A stretch of 32,538 bases of DNA, taken from IMG/VR virus record IMGVR_UViG_3300029922_000213, positions 1-32,538 of that record; one strand, 5' to 3'. The notes beneath the pieces are model-generated. The model was not told the DNA's origin. It did not search any database and saw only the letters and a program-made list of their open reading frames with translations. Below, piece by piece: positions 1 through 7,421 of this stretch; positions within the stretch are counted from its first letter, which is position 1, and each line of letters starts with the position of its first letter. Position numbers and translations under genes: made by a program. This DNA is from a virus.

Positions 1-94
1 GGCCGCCGATCTCCATCTCTTCCATGTTCACGCGGACGATCTGCGCGTCAGACTTGGGGATAGACTTTGTGTTGTCCTGGAAAATATTCGGCAT
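1..94 (-). CDS. Partial phage protein, N-terminus only
   Basis: The ATG lies at 94 and the frame stays open to the left edge, giving 31 visible residues that begin MPNIFQDNTKSIPKSDAQIV. It starts 10 bases after the stop of the Pro-rich structural gene at 104-541, so it is probably the next gene of the leftward structural operon. The visible part is polar with no membrane segment. I do not recognise the family. A small head or tail accessory protein is plausible from position alone. Confidence 0.6.
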   Translation of the reverse strand, partial: MPNIFQDNTKSIPKSDAQIVRVNMEEMEIGG

Positions 95-103
95 TTGAAT
101 ACC

Positions 104-541
104 TTACCCTGCCATCGGTGGAGGTGCGCCAGCGCCCGGCGGGGCTCCCGGCATCGGGGGGCGCGGACCTTGCGCACCCATGGCGGCCATCTGCGGCGCC
201 ATTTGCATTTTCTTTTGCATCATCGCCTGCATGGCGTTCTGCTCGCCTTGCGGCGTGCTGCTGCCAGGCGGCACGTGCTTGCCGATATCGACCAAGGCTT
301 TCGACAGCGCTTGGCCGACCGGCGTAGACGCGCCGACTTTGGCAATAGCCATTGCCATGCCGTTCAGGAGCATCCCGACGATCTGAATACCCTGCGCCGC
401 GTGGCCGAGGTTCTGGGTCGGCGCCGTTGCAGGGGAGGAGCCGATAGGCGGCTGACCCGGCGTTGGCGCTCCTCCAGGCGGTGCGGCGGCACCGGGAGCT
501 TCAGGCGGTGGTGTCGGCGGGGCTTCGCCCGGAATCGGCAT
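104..541 (-). CDS. Pro/Ala/Gly/Met-rich structural-region protein
   Basis: 145 residues. The N-terminal third (about 1-45) is almost all Pro, Ala, Gly and Thr. A short more ordered segment (about 46-95) contains GIQIVGMLLNGMAMAIAKVG and a Val-Gln-Ala-Leu helix, and the C-terminal 40 residues are Met/Gln/Pro rich. Such composition is common in phage scaffold, linker or portal-associated proteins encoded close to portal genes. It follows two tiny basic ORFs and precedes the partial gene at the left edge. No catalytic motif is visible. The role is inferred from position and composition only. Confidence 0.65.
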   Translation of the reverse strand: MPIPGEAPPTPPPEAPGAAAPPGGAPTPGQPPIGSSPATAPTQNLGHAAQGIQIVGMLLNGMAMAIAKVGASTPVGQALSKALVDIGKHVPPGSSTPQGEQNAMQAMMQKKMQMAPQMAAMGAQGPRPPMPGAPPGAGAPPPMAG

Positions 542-550
542 GGCTCTGGA

Positions 551-592
551 CTACATCCGACGACCGCGCTTCATATTCCTGAAGCGGATCAT
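551..592 (-). CDS. Possible 13-residue Arg-rich mini-ORF
   Basis: Reads MIRFRNMKRGRRM and then TAG. Its ATG lies just after the stop of the 19-residue ORF at 594-653 (TAATATG arrangement) and it ends 9 bases before the next start at 541. Only its tight fit between neighbours and its basic composition support it. It may be translated as a linker ORF or be chance. Confidence 0.25.
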   Translation of the reverse strand: MIRFRNMKRGRRM

Positions 593-593
593 A

Positions 594-653
594 TTAGTGC
601 TTCCGGCCGCGGCCCTTGGGACGACGACCGCGAACGCCAATTTCCTTAATCAT
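594..653 (-). CDS. Possible 19-residue basic mini-protein
   Basis: Nineteen residues with 9 Arg/Lys and a RRPKGRGRKH tail. An AGGAG ribosome-binding site lies 6 bases before the ATG, which is better than for many larger genes here. It sits at the head of the leftward gene run that ends at the left edge. The 51-residue ORF at 2165-2320 also has a GRPKG motif. A nucleic-acid-binding or packaging-accessory peptide is possible, but I know no family. Confidence 0.4.
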   Translation of the reverse strand: MIKEIGVRGRRPKGRGRKH

Positions 654-839
654 AGCGATCTCCTGAATAGTGACACGATGCCCGAACGCTCCTCGTTATC
701 GCCGCCACTCGGGTCATTTCTGACTCGGGAGACAGTTAAGTCCGGGCGCCGCAGTCAGCGCTTACACGCGCGCGCGGCGCAATGGCGGCGTTCGCTTATT
801 TCGCTAGGCGCGCTTTGATCGCGTTGGTAAAAGCGTGTG
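654..839. other. Divergent intergenic region
   Basis: About 185 bases separate the leftward mini-ORFs from the rightward HTH gene, so promoters for both directions are expected here. I see a direct repeat of ACTCGGG (about 710 and 731), one GANTC site (GACTC near 730) and a GC-rich CGCGCGCGCG tract near 771. No convincing -35/-10 pair stands out. Confidence 0.4.
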
Positions 840-1037
840 ATGGCCGAACCGCTGGATATCGACATCCCGAAATATCTCAGCCCGAAGCAGGGCGCGGCCA
901 TGGTCGGGGTGTCGTTGACGACGCTTTATACCCGCCTGCGCGGCCCCAACCCGCCGCCGCATCGACGGATCGGCCGCAAATGGCTCCTGCCGATCGAGGC
1001 ATTCACCGAATGGGCATCACAGGACGTGATAGAATGA
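840..1037 (+). CDS. Excisionase/MerR-like helix-turn-helix protein
   Basis: 65 residues from the ATG at 840 (a GTG lies one codon upstream). The sequence YLSPKQGAAMVGVSLTTLY at about 11-29, followed by the Arg-rich HRRIGRKWLLPIEAFTEW segment, matches the usual layout of the small winged HTH_17/excisionase fold: the helix-turn-helix, then a wing ending in a W-L-x-P-x-x-A-F-x-x-W motif. It should bind DNA. It overlaps the glycosyltransferase gene by ATGA, so the two form a rightward mini-operon inside the leftward structural block. No integrase is nearby, so a transcriptional role for the cassette is as likely as excision control. Confidence 0.75.
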   Translation: MAEPLDIDIPKYLSPKQGAAMVGVSLTTLYTRLRGPNPPPHRRIGRKWLLPIEAFTEWASQDVIE

Positions 1038-1738
1038 TGGAAGACCTGCGCGTTCTCAGCCTGGAACGGACCCCCCATCGCCTGGAGCTATTCCATTCCC
1101 GCAACCCGCATGTCCCATGCGTCGTGCAGACCGCGGTCGACGGTCAAACAGTGGACCGCTTACGTTACCCGTCGCTGAAGCATTCAGACGGCGCGCTCGG
1201 GTGTCTCCTGTCGCACATGGCGTTCTGGGATGAGGTGATCGAGGCAGGCCGGCCGATGACAATCTTTGAGGACGACGCGATCGTGCATCTGTCGTTCATG
1301 GGCGCGCACCGGAAGGTCTTGGAATCGCTCCCCAAGGACTGGGACATCATCCTGTGGGGATGGAATTTCAACGCGCTCCTGATGTTTGATATGGTCCCTG
1401 GCGCCTGGGGCGGCATGCAGTGCGAGCTTGGCGAGCTGCGCCGGCACATCGATCGCTACCAGAACTGCCGGCTCGCGGCGAATGCCTCGAAGCTATATCG
1501 GGCATGGGGGACGGTCGGGTATGCGATTTCGCCGTCAGGGGCGAAGTTCTTGCGCCGGCAAGACGCCATCACGCAGGATGTGGTGATCCAGTTTCCCGAC
1601 ATGGGGGAAACGCAGGTGCTGAACGTCGGCGTGGACGTGATGATGAACGCTTTCTACCCGATGATGAACGCGTTTGTTTGCATTCCACCGCTCGTGGTGA
1701 CCACTATGGATGACTCGACCATTGGTCCGACCGCCTAG
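1034..1738 (+). CDS. Glycosyltransferase family 25 (LPS-type)
   Basis: 234 residues from ATG 1034, which overlaps the HTH stop by ATGA. The open frame continues further upstream, but that part lies opposite the HTH frame and is not protein-like. Family signatures: LGCLLSHMAFWDEV at about 55-68 (the Gly-Cys-x-x-Ser-His block) and FEDDA at 78-82, the acidic metal/nucleotide-sugar motif of GT25 LPS galactosyltransferases; then WDIILWGW at about 103-110 and AWGTVGYAISPSGAKFL at 157-173. Known members transfer sugars, often galactose, to lipopolysaccharide or protein. In a phage it may modify host surface glycans (serotype conversion, superinfection exclusion) or virion proteins; this is inference. 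Its opposite orientation to the structural genes marks it as an accessory (moron-like) insertion. Confidence 0.85.
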   Translation: MMEDLRVLSLERTPHRLELFHSRNPHVPCVVQTAVDGQTVDRLRYPSLKHSDGALGCLLSHMAFWDEVIEAGRPMTIFEDDAIVHLSFMGAHRKVLESLPKDWDIILWGWNFNALLMFDMVPGAWGGMQCELGELRRHIDRYQNCRLAANASKLYRAWGTVGYAISPSGAKFLRRQDAITQDVVIQFPDMGETQVLNVGVDVMMNAFYPMMNAFVCIPPLVVTTMDDSTIGPTA

Positions 1739-1835
1739 ATTCCTAAGTGAAACTGGACAGGCTTCGGCATTCGCATACGATGTGGTGATCGGCTTCGGCT
1801 GGTATGGGCATCGTTTTGGTTTCCCTCTTCCATAG
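1710..1835 (+). CDS. Possible 41-residue ORF after the glycosyltransferase
   Basis: ATG at 1710 overlaps the 3' end of the glycosyltransferase in another frame. The ORF runs to TAG at 1833. The second half is aromatic and hydrophobic (FAYDVVIGFGWYGHRFGF). No ribosome-binding site is visible. It may be a small protein or the remains of one. Bases 1836-1982 beyond it hold nothing I can assign. Confidence 0.2.
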   Translation: MTRPLVRPPRFLSETGQASAFAYDVVIGFGWYGHRFGFPLP

Positions 1836-1982
1836 CGATCGGCGGCCATCCTTTCCGCAATGGTTTTACGGAGCCCGGTTTGCGCACCGCAACGGCCGTG
1901 TACGTTCGGAGCCGTTCGCTTAGCGAGGATGGCCATGTAGCGGCGTCCGATCGGCGCCGGTCAAATCGGCTCCAACCAACTG

Positions 1983-2168
1983 TTATTTCCTGAGCGGCCA
2001 GCAGTCGAGGCACCAAACCTGCATGGGAACTTCGGGTGCCGGCTTTAACTTGAACAAATTACCATGCTCTTGATCCTCAGCGACCGTGCCGGGCGAGCAT
2101 GCAAACCACCCGCCTCCGCAGACTTGGCACGCCAGAGTGGCGATATCGAGGGTTGCGGTATCAGTCAA
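1983..2168 (-). CDS. Small zinc-ribbon-like protein
   Basis: 61 residues from a TTG start at 2168 that overlaps the TGA of the 51-residue gene (TTGA), which indicates translational coupling. Two Cys pairs, CQVC near residue 14 and CLDC near residue 54, flank an acidic, Lys-containing middle, the layout of a four-cysteine zinc ribbon. It is one of several tiny Cys-pair proteins in this phage. The function is unknown; DNA, RNA or protein binding is possible. Confidence 0.65.
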   Translation of the reverse strand: MTDTATLDIATLACQVCGGGWFACSPGTVAEDQEHGNLFKLKPAPEVPMQVWCLDCWPLRK

Positions 2169-2320
2169 AACGCTATCGCCAGCGCACGGAGCCCGGACAG
2201 ATGCTTGTTACTCTGGCGGCGAATTGCCTTGGGGCTGTTCAGCCTGCTGTCCAAACCACCCTTTGGGCGGCCCATGGGCTTGCTGCTGCTTTTGCTCGCC
2301 TTTTTCTTCGTGACCGACAT
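2165..2320 (-). CDS. Basic 51-residue phage protein
   Basis: Starts at ATG 2320 behind a very strong GGGGGG ribosome-binding site. The N-terminus is Lys/Ser rich (MSVTKKKASKSSSKP), followed by an AT-hook-like GRPKGG motif at about 17-22 and a helical Arg/Lys C-terminal half ending RALAIAF. About a quarter of residues are Lys or Arg and there are almost no acidic residues, so nucleic-acid binding is likely. It follows the portal gene after a hairpin-rich gap and overlaps the zinc-ribbon gene. I do not recognise the family. Confidence 0.55.
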   Translation of the reverse strand: MSVTKKKASKSSSKPMGRPKGGLDSRLNSPKAIRRQSNKHLSGLRALAIAF

Positions 2321-2339
2321 TTCTAACCCCCCTGAATGC

Positions 2340-2414
2340 GCCGGGCGGACGCTGTGTGAAGCGGAGAGAGGGGAGGTCTCTTATCCCCACACAGCGCTCC
2401 GTATCCCGCCCGGC
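2340..2414. terminator. Large imperfect inverted repeat downstream of the portal
   Basis: GCCGGGCGG (2340-2348) pairs with CCGCCCGGC (2406-2414), and CGCTGTGTG (2350-2358) pairs with CACACAGCG (2388-2396). The loop contains a further AGAGA/TCTCT pairing. There is no U-run, so it may be a processing or mRNA-stabilising structure between portal and the 51-residue gene rather than a classic terminator. Confidence 0.45.
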
Positions 2415-2418
2415 TTGA

Positions 2419-2458
2419 ATACGTCTAACAGACGTATCTTTGACGGTCAACTACCGTC
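2419..2458 (-). terminator. Two short hairpins at the portal stop
   Basis: ATACGTCT-AAC-AGACGTAT (2419-2437) and GACGGT-CAACT-ACCGTC (2442-2458) are perfect stems in tandem. The second includes the portal stop codon. Neither is followed by a T-run. With the large hairpin at 2340-2414 they form a structured 3' region that could attenuate or punctuate the structural transcript. Confidence 0.45.
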
Positions 2459-4232
2459 TCTTAGACGACGCCTGTTTTTCGATGATTTTCGCGTATTCCT
2501 CCGGGTTCTGCTTCTGGAGCTGCTGCATCAGCGCCGCTTGCTTCTCTTCCTTGGCGCGCAGACGCGTCAGGATGATGTCCCTATTCTGGAATGGCAGCAT
2601 CTCGATGGCAGATTCGGGGTCGATGATGCCCAGCTTCAGGCCGCCCACGATGAGCGACTGATGATCGTCGGCGAAGATCGGCGACGTGGTGTGGCCGTCC
2701 ACCGTCACACGCCGATCTTCCGGCAGGTCGGCCAGAAGGAATTGCGTCTCGTTCGGGTGCTTCGGATCGGTCCAGTAGGCTCGGCCGTCCTTCGCCTCCA
2801 TGATGCTCAAACGCAGATCACCCGCCGCGGCGCACTGCCGCTCGATCAGCAAGGACCGGTCCTTCAGACGCGCACCCGCCGCCTTCATCATTGGGTTGCT
2901 CTGCACGCCGCTGCGCACGCCTGGCTCGCCCTTTCCCGACAGCATGTTGTCAAAACCGCTAATCATTTCAATGATCTGGATCAGCTTCTCCAGAAGCGGT
3001 AACGCCTCGGCCGGGAACTTTGGCGTCAGGTCCACGGCGCTTCCGCTCGGGCCGAGGTTGGCATACCCGGCCTGGCGCATCTGGTCGTAAAGCTCATCCG
3101 TCAGCCCGTCGCCTGAGAACGCCAGGAGCTTGTCGACCTGCAGACCGAACAGCCGGCGAATGTCCGACGCGGTTTCGGCAAGGAAGTCTTGCGGGTTGAT
3201 CAGGTCGGCGATCTCGCTGCGCCCCCACAGGTTGCCCGACGTGGGGTTGGCCTGGATCAACGTGAACGGGTGCAAACCGCACTGGTGACCCGATATCAGC
3301 AGGTTGGACCGCTTCCACCGCGGCGCGATCAGGATGTCAGGCTCGATGATCTGGATCGTGGTGTAATCGTCGCCGTCCCACATCCACGTCTCGTGCATCA
3401 CCGCTATCGGCGCCGCGCCGGACGGGCCGACGCCGCCATAGTTCGGGTCCGTGGACAGTTGCACGATGCCGCCGGGGACCGGCCGCGACGCCGCACCGGC
3501 CCCGGTGTTGATCTGCGAGGTGTTCAGCACCTGGTGGAAAAAGCTGTTCGCAACGTCCGTCGCGCCGGGCGCGGCATGCTGCTTGATCCGGTCAAACAAC
3601 TGCCGCGCGTCCGGCATGTGGTAGATTCGTCGCCACACTTCCGGCATCGTCAGCGTGACGCTCTGGGTCATCGCCGGCTGGTCGTCCAGGGAGTTGGTGT
3701 CCGGCCTGTAGACCCCCATTTGCCATGGCATCACGAGGCTGGAATGGTAGGTCGGAAGCTTCTCTGATCCGTCCTGCGTGACCCACTGTTTCAGGAAGCA
3801 TGAACCGTATTTCAGCGCCTCGAACACCCCCTGGGCGAACAGGATGTCGGTGTTCGTCCGCTCGAATGAGCGCGCCAGGAGCCGGGTCGCGACGTTGCCG
3901 CGCTTGAGGATTTCTTCCGGGTATTCGTTCTCGAAATCCATGGAGAAACGGATTTCAGTCGGCGAGAACAGGTGCGACGCGAGCCGGTCGATCAGGCTAT
4001 AAAGCAGGTTGATCAGCGATCGGGACCCATCGGACTTGCCGCTTTCCACGATCATGTTGAGCTGGCGATAATAGGCAGCGCGCTGGCCGACATCCGACCG
4101 GCAGATTTCGTTGATCTCCATGACCTGCCGGACGAGTAGCTTGTTGTCTTGCGGCAGTTCCATGAAGGCGTCGGGACGCGACGCCATGGACTTTTTCGAC
4201 GGGAAGTCTAGGACTTTCGCTTTATCGCTCAT
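2451..4232 (-). CDS. Portal protein
   Basis: 593 residues, a usual size for a phage portal (head-to-tail connector that forms the DNA channel). It directly follows the terminase and linker genes, the standard order. By eye it has portal-like features: an N-terminal helical region ending SLINLLYSLIDRLASHLFSP, a middle domain with DDYTTIQIIEPDILIAPRWKR and GLHPFTLIQANPTSGNLWGRSEIADLINPQDFL (the conserved wing/stem transition seen in many portals), then long helices and a Lys/Gln-rich C-terminus (KQAALMQQLQKQNPEEYAKI) for the crown. The call rests on size, pattern and position; an alignment was not possible. Confidence 0.8.
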   Translation of the reverse strand: MSDKAKVLDFPSKKSMASRPDAFMELPQDNKLLVRQVMEINEICRSDVGQRAAYYRQLNMIVESGKSDGSRSLINLLYSLIDRLASHLFSPTEIRFSMDFENEYPEEILKRGNVATRLLARSFERTNTDILFAQGVFEALKYGSCFLKQWVTQDGSEKLPTYHSSLVMPWQMGVYRPDTNSLDDQPAMTQSVTLTMPEVWRRIYHMPDARQLFDRIKQHAAPGATDVANSFFHQVLNTSQINTGAGAASRPVPGGIVQLSTDPNYGGVGPSGAAPIAVMHETWMWDGDDYTTIQIIEPDILIAPRWKRSNLLISGHQCGLHPFTLIQANPTSGNLWGRSEIADLINPQDFLAETASDIRRLFGLQVDKLLAFSGDGLTDELYDQMRQAGYANLGPSGSAVDLTPKFPAEALPLLEKLIQIIEMISGFDNMLSGKGEPGVRSGVQSNPMMKAAGARLKDRSLLIERQCAAAGDLRLSIMEAKDGRAYWTDPKHPNETQFLLADLPEDRRVTVDGHTTSPIFADDHQSLIVGGLKLGIIDPESAIEMLPFQNRDIILTRLRAKEEKQAALMQQLQKQNPEEYAKIIEKQASSKRR

Positions 4233-4239
4233 CCATCAA

Positions 4240-4842
4240 TCATACACGACGCCGATAGTTAGGCGATGTGGTTTCGAGCGCCGGCATTGAGGATGTCGTC
4301 GCCCCCACCTGGCCGGAAGTCGCGGTGAAATTTGCGTGGTGCTGCCGGACCATCGCCTGCGTCCTAGCGCCGGCGTTCGGGAACGGACCCTCCGCCACCG
4401 CGCCGCTGTATCCCAGCCCGGCCGATCCCTGAAAACCGAACATACCCACCGGCGCCGCGTCCATGACCTGGGTCACCGGGCTTGGAGCGAGCTTCGCATC
4501 CGACGTGTCGCCCATGCGCAGGCCGTCCCGCATGTCCGTCATCTTCATGATCGACGCGTCCTGGCTGTCGAGCCCGAACTTCTCCTGCGCGATGTCAGCC
4601 CGGAACTGCGCGCCGTCCTCCATCTGACGGTGCATCTGGTCCACGGTCATCTTGATGGACTTCCCGATGTGCGGCGAGGTCAGAGCCTCGTCGTAGCCAT
4701 CTTCCTCGTGGCTATCATAGCCGCACACACCGCAATAGCGCGGCAGGGGGTCGGCCGCCACCGATGGATGGTGGAGAAAGGTGAACTGGTGCGGCGGGTG
4801 CGCCGCCGTGCCCGGGCATTCGTAAGTGCGTGCTCTGGGCAT
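4240..4842 (-). CDS. Protein between terminase and portal, possible zinc knuckle
   Basis: 200 residues from ATG 4842. This start has GGAGGGG 5 bases upstream and overlaps the terminase stop as TGATG; an in-frame ATG 12 bases further upstream is less likely. N-terminal Cys (TYECPGT) with His residues and a later YCGVCGYDSHEED pair suggest a small zinc site. A helical charged middle follows, then a Gly/Ala/Ser-rich C-terminus. Position suggests a role in packaging or head assembly. I do not recognise a family. Confidence 0.65.
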   Translation of the reverse strand: MPRARTYECPGTAAHPPHQFTFLHHPSVAADPLPRYCGVCGYDSHEEDGYDEALTSPHIGKSIKMTVDQMHRQMEDGAQFRADIAQEKFGLDSQDASIMKMTDMRDGLRMGDTSDAKLAPSPVTQVMDAAPVGMFGFQGSAGLGYSGAVAEGPFPNAGARTQAMVRQHHANFTATSGQVGATTSSMPALETTSPNYRRRV

Positions 4843-6746
4843 CAACCCCTCCAACTCTGCCGCCGCGCCGCCGCCATCATACGCCGCCGGGACGCAACCT
4901 GCCCGCTGATGAAGCTATCAAGCTGGTTCTGATTATACAACGTCACCTGATCCTTGATCGTCATGCGCCGCGCCGCCTCTTCAAACGCCCGAGTCCGCTT
5001 GGCCTGGATCAGCGCACGGCGCGCGTTCTCTTCCCAGTGACGCACCGCCATCGCAAGCGAATACACCCGATCGTCCTGCTTGGTCCCCTGCGCCTCGATC
5101 TTGTCGCCCTCGCGGGTGATCCACCGCATCTCATCCAAGGACTCCTGCGATCGGATGTGGAGCATGCCGTTCTGCACGAAGTCGCGCAGGCGCTCCATGA
5201 TCGCCACCTTGAGCTGCGACTGCGCCTTGAACTGCCACGCGTGGCCGCGTCCCATGCTGTCCGTGCGGGTGTAGATGTAATTCCGCACGTTGCGCTGGAT
5301 GTCCTGCAGGCCGCGCTCTGTCAGCGTCGAGCCGAAGTAGCCGTGCCGCAGTTGAAGCTTCAAGTCCTGCAACTCCCGGAACGTGGCCTCGCCGGGGCCG
5401 TTGATGTCGACAATCCGGTAGACAGTCGACCGCTCGCCGGCATACCACGCTTCCAGGCTGGCGATGACCCACGCCAATTGCTTGGTGTTGATCAGCGGCC
5501 AGCAGTATTCGGCCACCTGATCGAGCCCGTCCGCGTAGGCGCGCATCACCTCGATCGAGGACCGGTTGTTGAACTCGGCGCGGCCGAAGGCAACATCGGT
5601 GGCGATAATGTAGACAGAATCCTCGACCGGCTCCTCCCACACCTTGAGCTGCACGGACTTGGCGTTGGGCGCAGGATAGACACGCAGGTCGCTGAACTCG
5701 ATGCCGGCGGTATAGTGGTAGGTCTTGTATTTGCGGCTGACGTGAAGCTTCATCTGCTTCGTCAGTTCTTCGGGATCGAAGAACACCGCGCCCGTCATCT
5801 GGAACGCGTCTTCCTCAGTCCAAGGCTGCTGTTCAAGCCGCGAATTGTCGCCCGAGAAGTCAGGATCAGCGTCACCGTCCGCATCAGCGGTCGGATTCAT
5901 CTCCTTCCTGATCCATGCAAGCTGTTCGGCCGTTATTTCGTGGCCGTATTGCTCGTAAACCTGCCGTATCTTCTGCTTTTCGAGCGGCGAAAGCGGTTGA
6001 ATGCCGTATTTCTGGAAATCGGGGTCGTCTTGCTCTATTTTCTGGTCCGGATGCGACCACCAACCGCAGAAAATGCACTTTGCGTGGTGATCATCCTTCG
6101 CCTCATACCAGATTTCTTGCCAAATATTCGGCCCCTTGGCCGTGCTCTCATCGACAAACAAACGGTTTGGATTTTTCCTCGCCAAAGAATGGCGAAATGT
6201 CTCCATGCCGACGATATTGCCGTAGTTGCACAACTCGGAACGGTGCGAAACTGATATAGCGGAGCCGGTTCCGAGCGTCTGAGACGATTTGGTTTCCTTG
6301 ACGCCGGCCGCTATCAGGTTTATGCGTGATTTGTTCTCCAGGATCAGGAAGTTCCGGTTATTTCCAATCAGTTTCGGGAAATTGTAGCTTGCCGGGAACC
6401 TCTGTATCATATCCACTAGCTCTTGACGGGCTTCCATCAAATGAGCCGATGTGTCAAACATCAGAGAGGCTGTAACGTCGAATATCCCAGTCCAAAATGC
6501 CATCAGCGCGCGGATAATGGTTGAAACGCCAAGCTGCCGGCTTTTCAGGACCTTAAAGTCGTGGATATCGTTACCCAGACCGTCGAATATCCCTTCTATG
6601 ACGGTGGTCTGGGCGCCATATAGATTTTCACCAAGGATGATCCAGCCCTTTTCTTTGGACTTGACCCACGTGTGGTTTAGGAATTCGTAGAACGCCGCCT
6701 TGACAGAAGCGGCATGTTCCGGCGTCCAAGCCCCATCAAACGGCAC
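4842..6746 (-). CDS. terL: Terminase large subunit
   Basis: 634 residues. It is the packaging motor: ATPase and nuclease that translocates DNA through the portal and cuts concatemers. ATPase signatures: KSRQLGVST at 68-76 (the variant Walker A of T4-like terminases), HRSEL at about 168-172 (Walker B with the catalytic Glu) and VDESTAKG at about 198-205 (coupling motif). A CIFC pair (about 224-227) may bind zinc. The nuclease domain shows TDVAFGR (Asp 384), IVDINGPGEA (Asp 448) and KQDDRVYSLAMA (Asp 558/559), the three acidic positions of the RNase H fold. The gene is contiguous with the linker and portal genes. A small terminase subunit was not recognised; one of the small upstream genes could serve. 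Confidence 0.93.
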   Translation of the reverse strand: MPFDGAWTPEHAASVKAAFYEFLNHTWVKSKEKGWIILGENLYGAQTTVIEGIFDGLGNDIHDFKVLKSRQLGVSTIIRALMAFWTGIFDVTASLMFDTSAHLMEARQELVDMIQRFPASYNFPKLIGNNRNFLILENKSRINLIAAGVKETKSSQTLGTGSAISVSHRSELCNYGNIVGMETFRHSLARKNPNRLFVDESTAKGPNIWQEIWYEAKDDHHAKCIFCGWWSHPDQKIEQDDPDFQKYGIQPLSPLEKQKIRQVYEQYGHEITAEQLAWIRKEMNPTADADGDADPDFSGDNSRLEQQPWTEEDAFQMTGAVFFDPEELTKQMKLHVSRKYKTYHYTAGIEFSDLRVYPAPNAKSVQLKVWEEPVEDSVYIIATDVAFGRAEFNNRSSIEVMRAYADGLDQVAEYCWPLINTKQLAWVIASLEAWYAGERSTVYRIVDINGPGEATFRELQDLKLQLRHGYFGSTLTERGLQDIQRNVRNYIYTRTDSMGRGHAWQFKAQSQLKVAIMERLRDFVQNGMLHIRSQESLDEMRWITREGDKIEAQGTKQDDRVYSLAMAVRHWEENARRALIQAKRTRAFEEAARRMTIKDQVTLYNQNQLDSFISGQVASRRRMMAAARRQSWRG

Positions 6747-6749
6747 GGG

Positions 6750-7007
6750 TCACCGCCTAACCCCCTGCAACATGCCACCGCTCCGCTCCGCGTCGGCGAT
6801 TTCGGCGAGCACGATCTGCACGCGCGTCTGCACGGTCGACCAGAACACCGCCGGGTTGGCTTTGCCGTCCAGCATCAGAAGGTCGATCGACGTGCCCTCG
6901 GGGCCGACGATCACGTAGGCACCGCCGAAGTCCGCGCTGCCGTTCAGGTCGATCTTGTCGGCAATCGCGCGGAACCTCGCCGCATGGTCATGCGTATCGG
7001 TGTTCAT
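6750..7007 (-). CDS. Small phage protein upstream of terminase
   Basis: 85 residues from ATG 7007, preceded by GGGTGG; a GTG three codons upstream is an alternative. Mixed alpha/beta pattern: HAARFRAIADKIDLN, then a Gly-rich beta segment FGGAYVIVGPEGTSIDLLML and a helical C-terminus. It overlaps the KTSC gene by 20 bases and ends three bases before the terminase start. Similar short proteins sit next to terminases in other phages. The function is unknown. Confidence 0.65.
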   Translation of the reverse strand: MNTDTHDHAARFRAIADKIDLNGSADFGGAYVIVGPEGTSIDLLMLDGKANPAVFWSTVQTRVQIVLAEIADAERSGGMLQGVRR

Positions 7008-7206
7008 ACTGCCCACCCTTCACCTTGGTCGTCAGCGCCTTGCCTACAGACCATGAGCGCATGACCGTCTGCGCCACGTCCGCCGGCACGCCACTGTAGA
7101 TCGAGCGCTTGCCGCTGTCCCAGGCGACGTGCAACTCCCCCGTGTCTGGGTCGTGTCCGATCTGGTTGATGTGGGACGAGAACACGTCCTGCATCGCCAG
7201 CGCCAT
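6988..7206 (-). CDS. KTSC domain protein
   Basis: 72 residues from ATG 7206, which overlaps the previous stop as TGATG. The pattern SSHINQIGHDPDTGELHVAW followed by IYSGVP and a C-terminal basic KGGQYEHRY matches the KTSC domain (named after the C-terminal domain of some lysyl-tRNA synthetases): S-x-I-x-x-I-G-Y/H-D, T-G-x-L-x-V, Y-x-G-V-P, then a short helix. Free-standing KTSC proteins are common in phages; their function is not established, with nucleic-acid binding suspected. Confidence 0.8.
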   Translation of the reverse strand: MALAMQDVFSSHINQIGHDPDTGELHVAWDSGKRSIYSGVPADVAQTVMRSWSVGKALTTKVKGGQYEHRYA

Positions 7207-7421
7207 CACAACTCCCCCTCGATCACAGGCGCGTATTGCGCCCGCTCGTGCGCCTCGAATGCGACGATCCCAGCCGGCGTGATCCGGTGCCACTGGTCCA
7301 TAACGCGCACACACAAGCGTCTGCTGGCCAGTCCCTTGATGACATCTTCCCAGCGCCCGATGGCCAGCATGTCCTCGTGCGACAGTATCTCCATCGCCAC
7401 AGCTTCGTTGTCAGTCAGCAT
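7206..7421 (-). CDS. Small winged-helix-like phage protein
   Basis: 71 residues from ATG 7421, which lies within the last codons of the GcrA-like gene (11-base overlap) and ends on the KTSC start (TGATG). Three helices, DNEAVAMEILS, MLAIGRWEDVIKGLASRR and TPAGIVAFEAHERA, with a short beta-like CVRVMDQWHRITPAG between them resemble a compact winged helix. DNA binding is possible but unproven. Confidence 0.6.
   Translation of the reverse strand: MLTDNEAVAMEILSHEDMLAIGRWEDVIKGLASRRLCVRVMDQWHRITPAGIVAFEAHERAQYAPVIEGEL

Noticed and set aside
782-1033. Upstream extension of the GT25 frame
   Set aside because: It overlaps the HTH gene in another frame and has no family similarity; the ATGA overlap at 1034 is a natural start.
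1735-2016. Minus-strand 93-residue frame
   Set aside because: Arg/Ser/Pro-rich shadow-like composition, no ribosome-binding site, and it overlaps the better zinc-ribbon gene.
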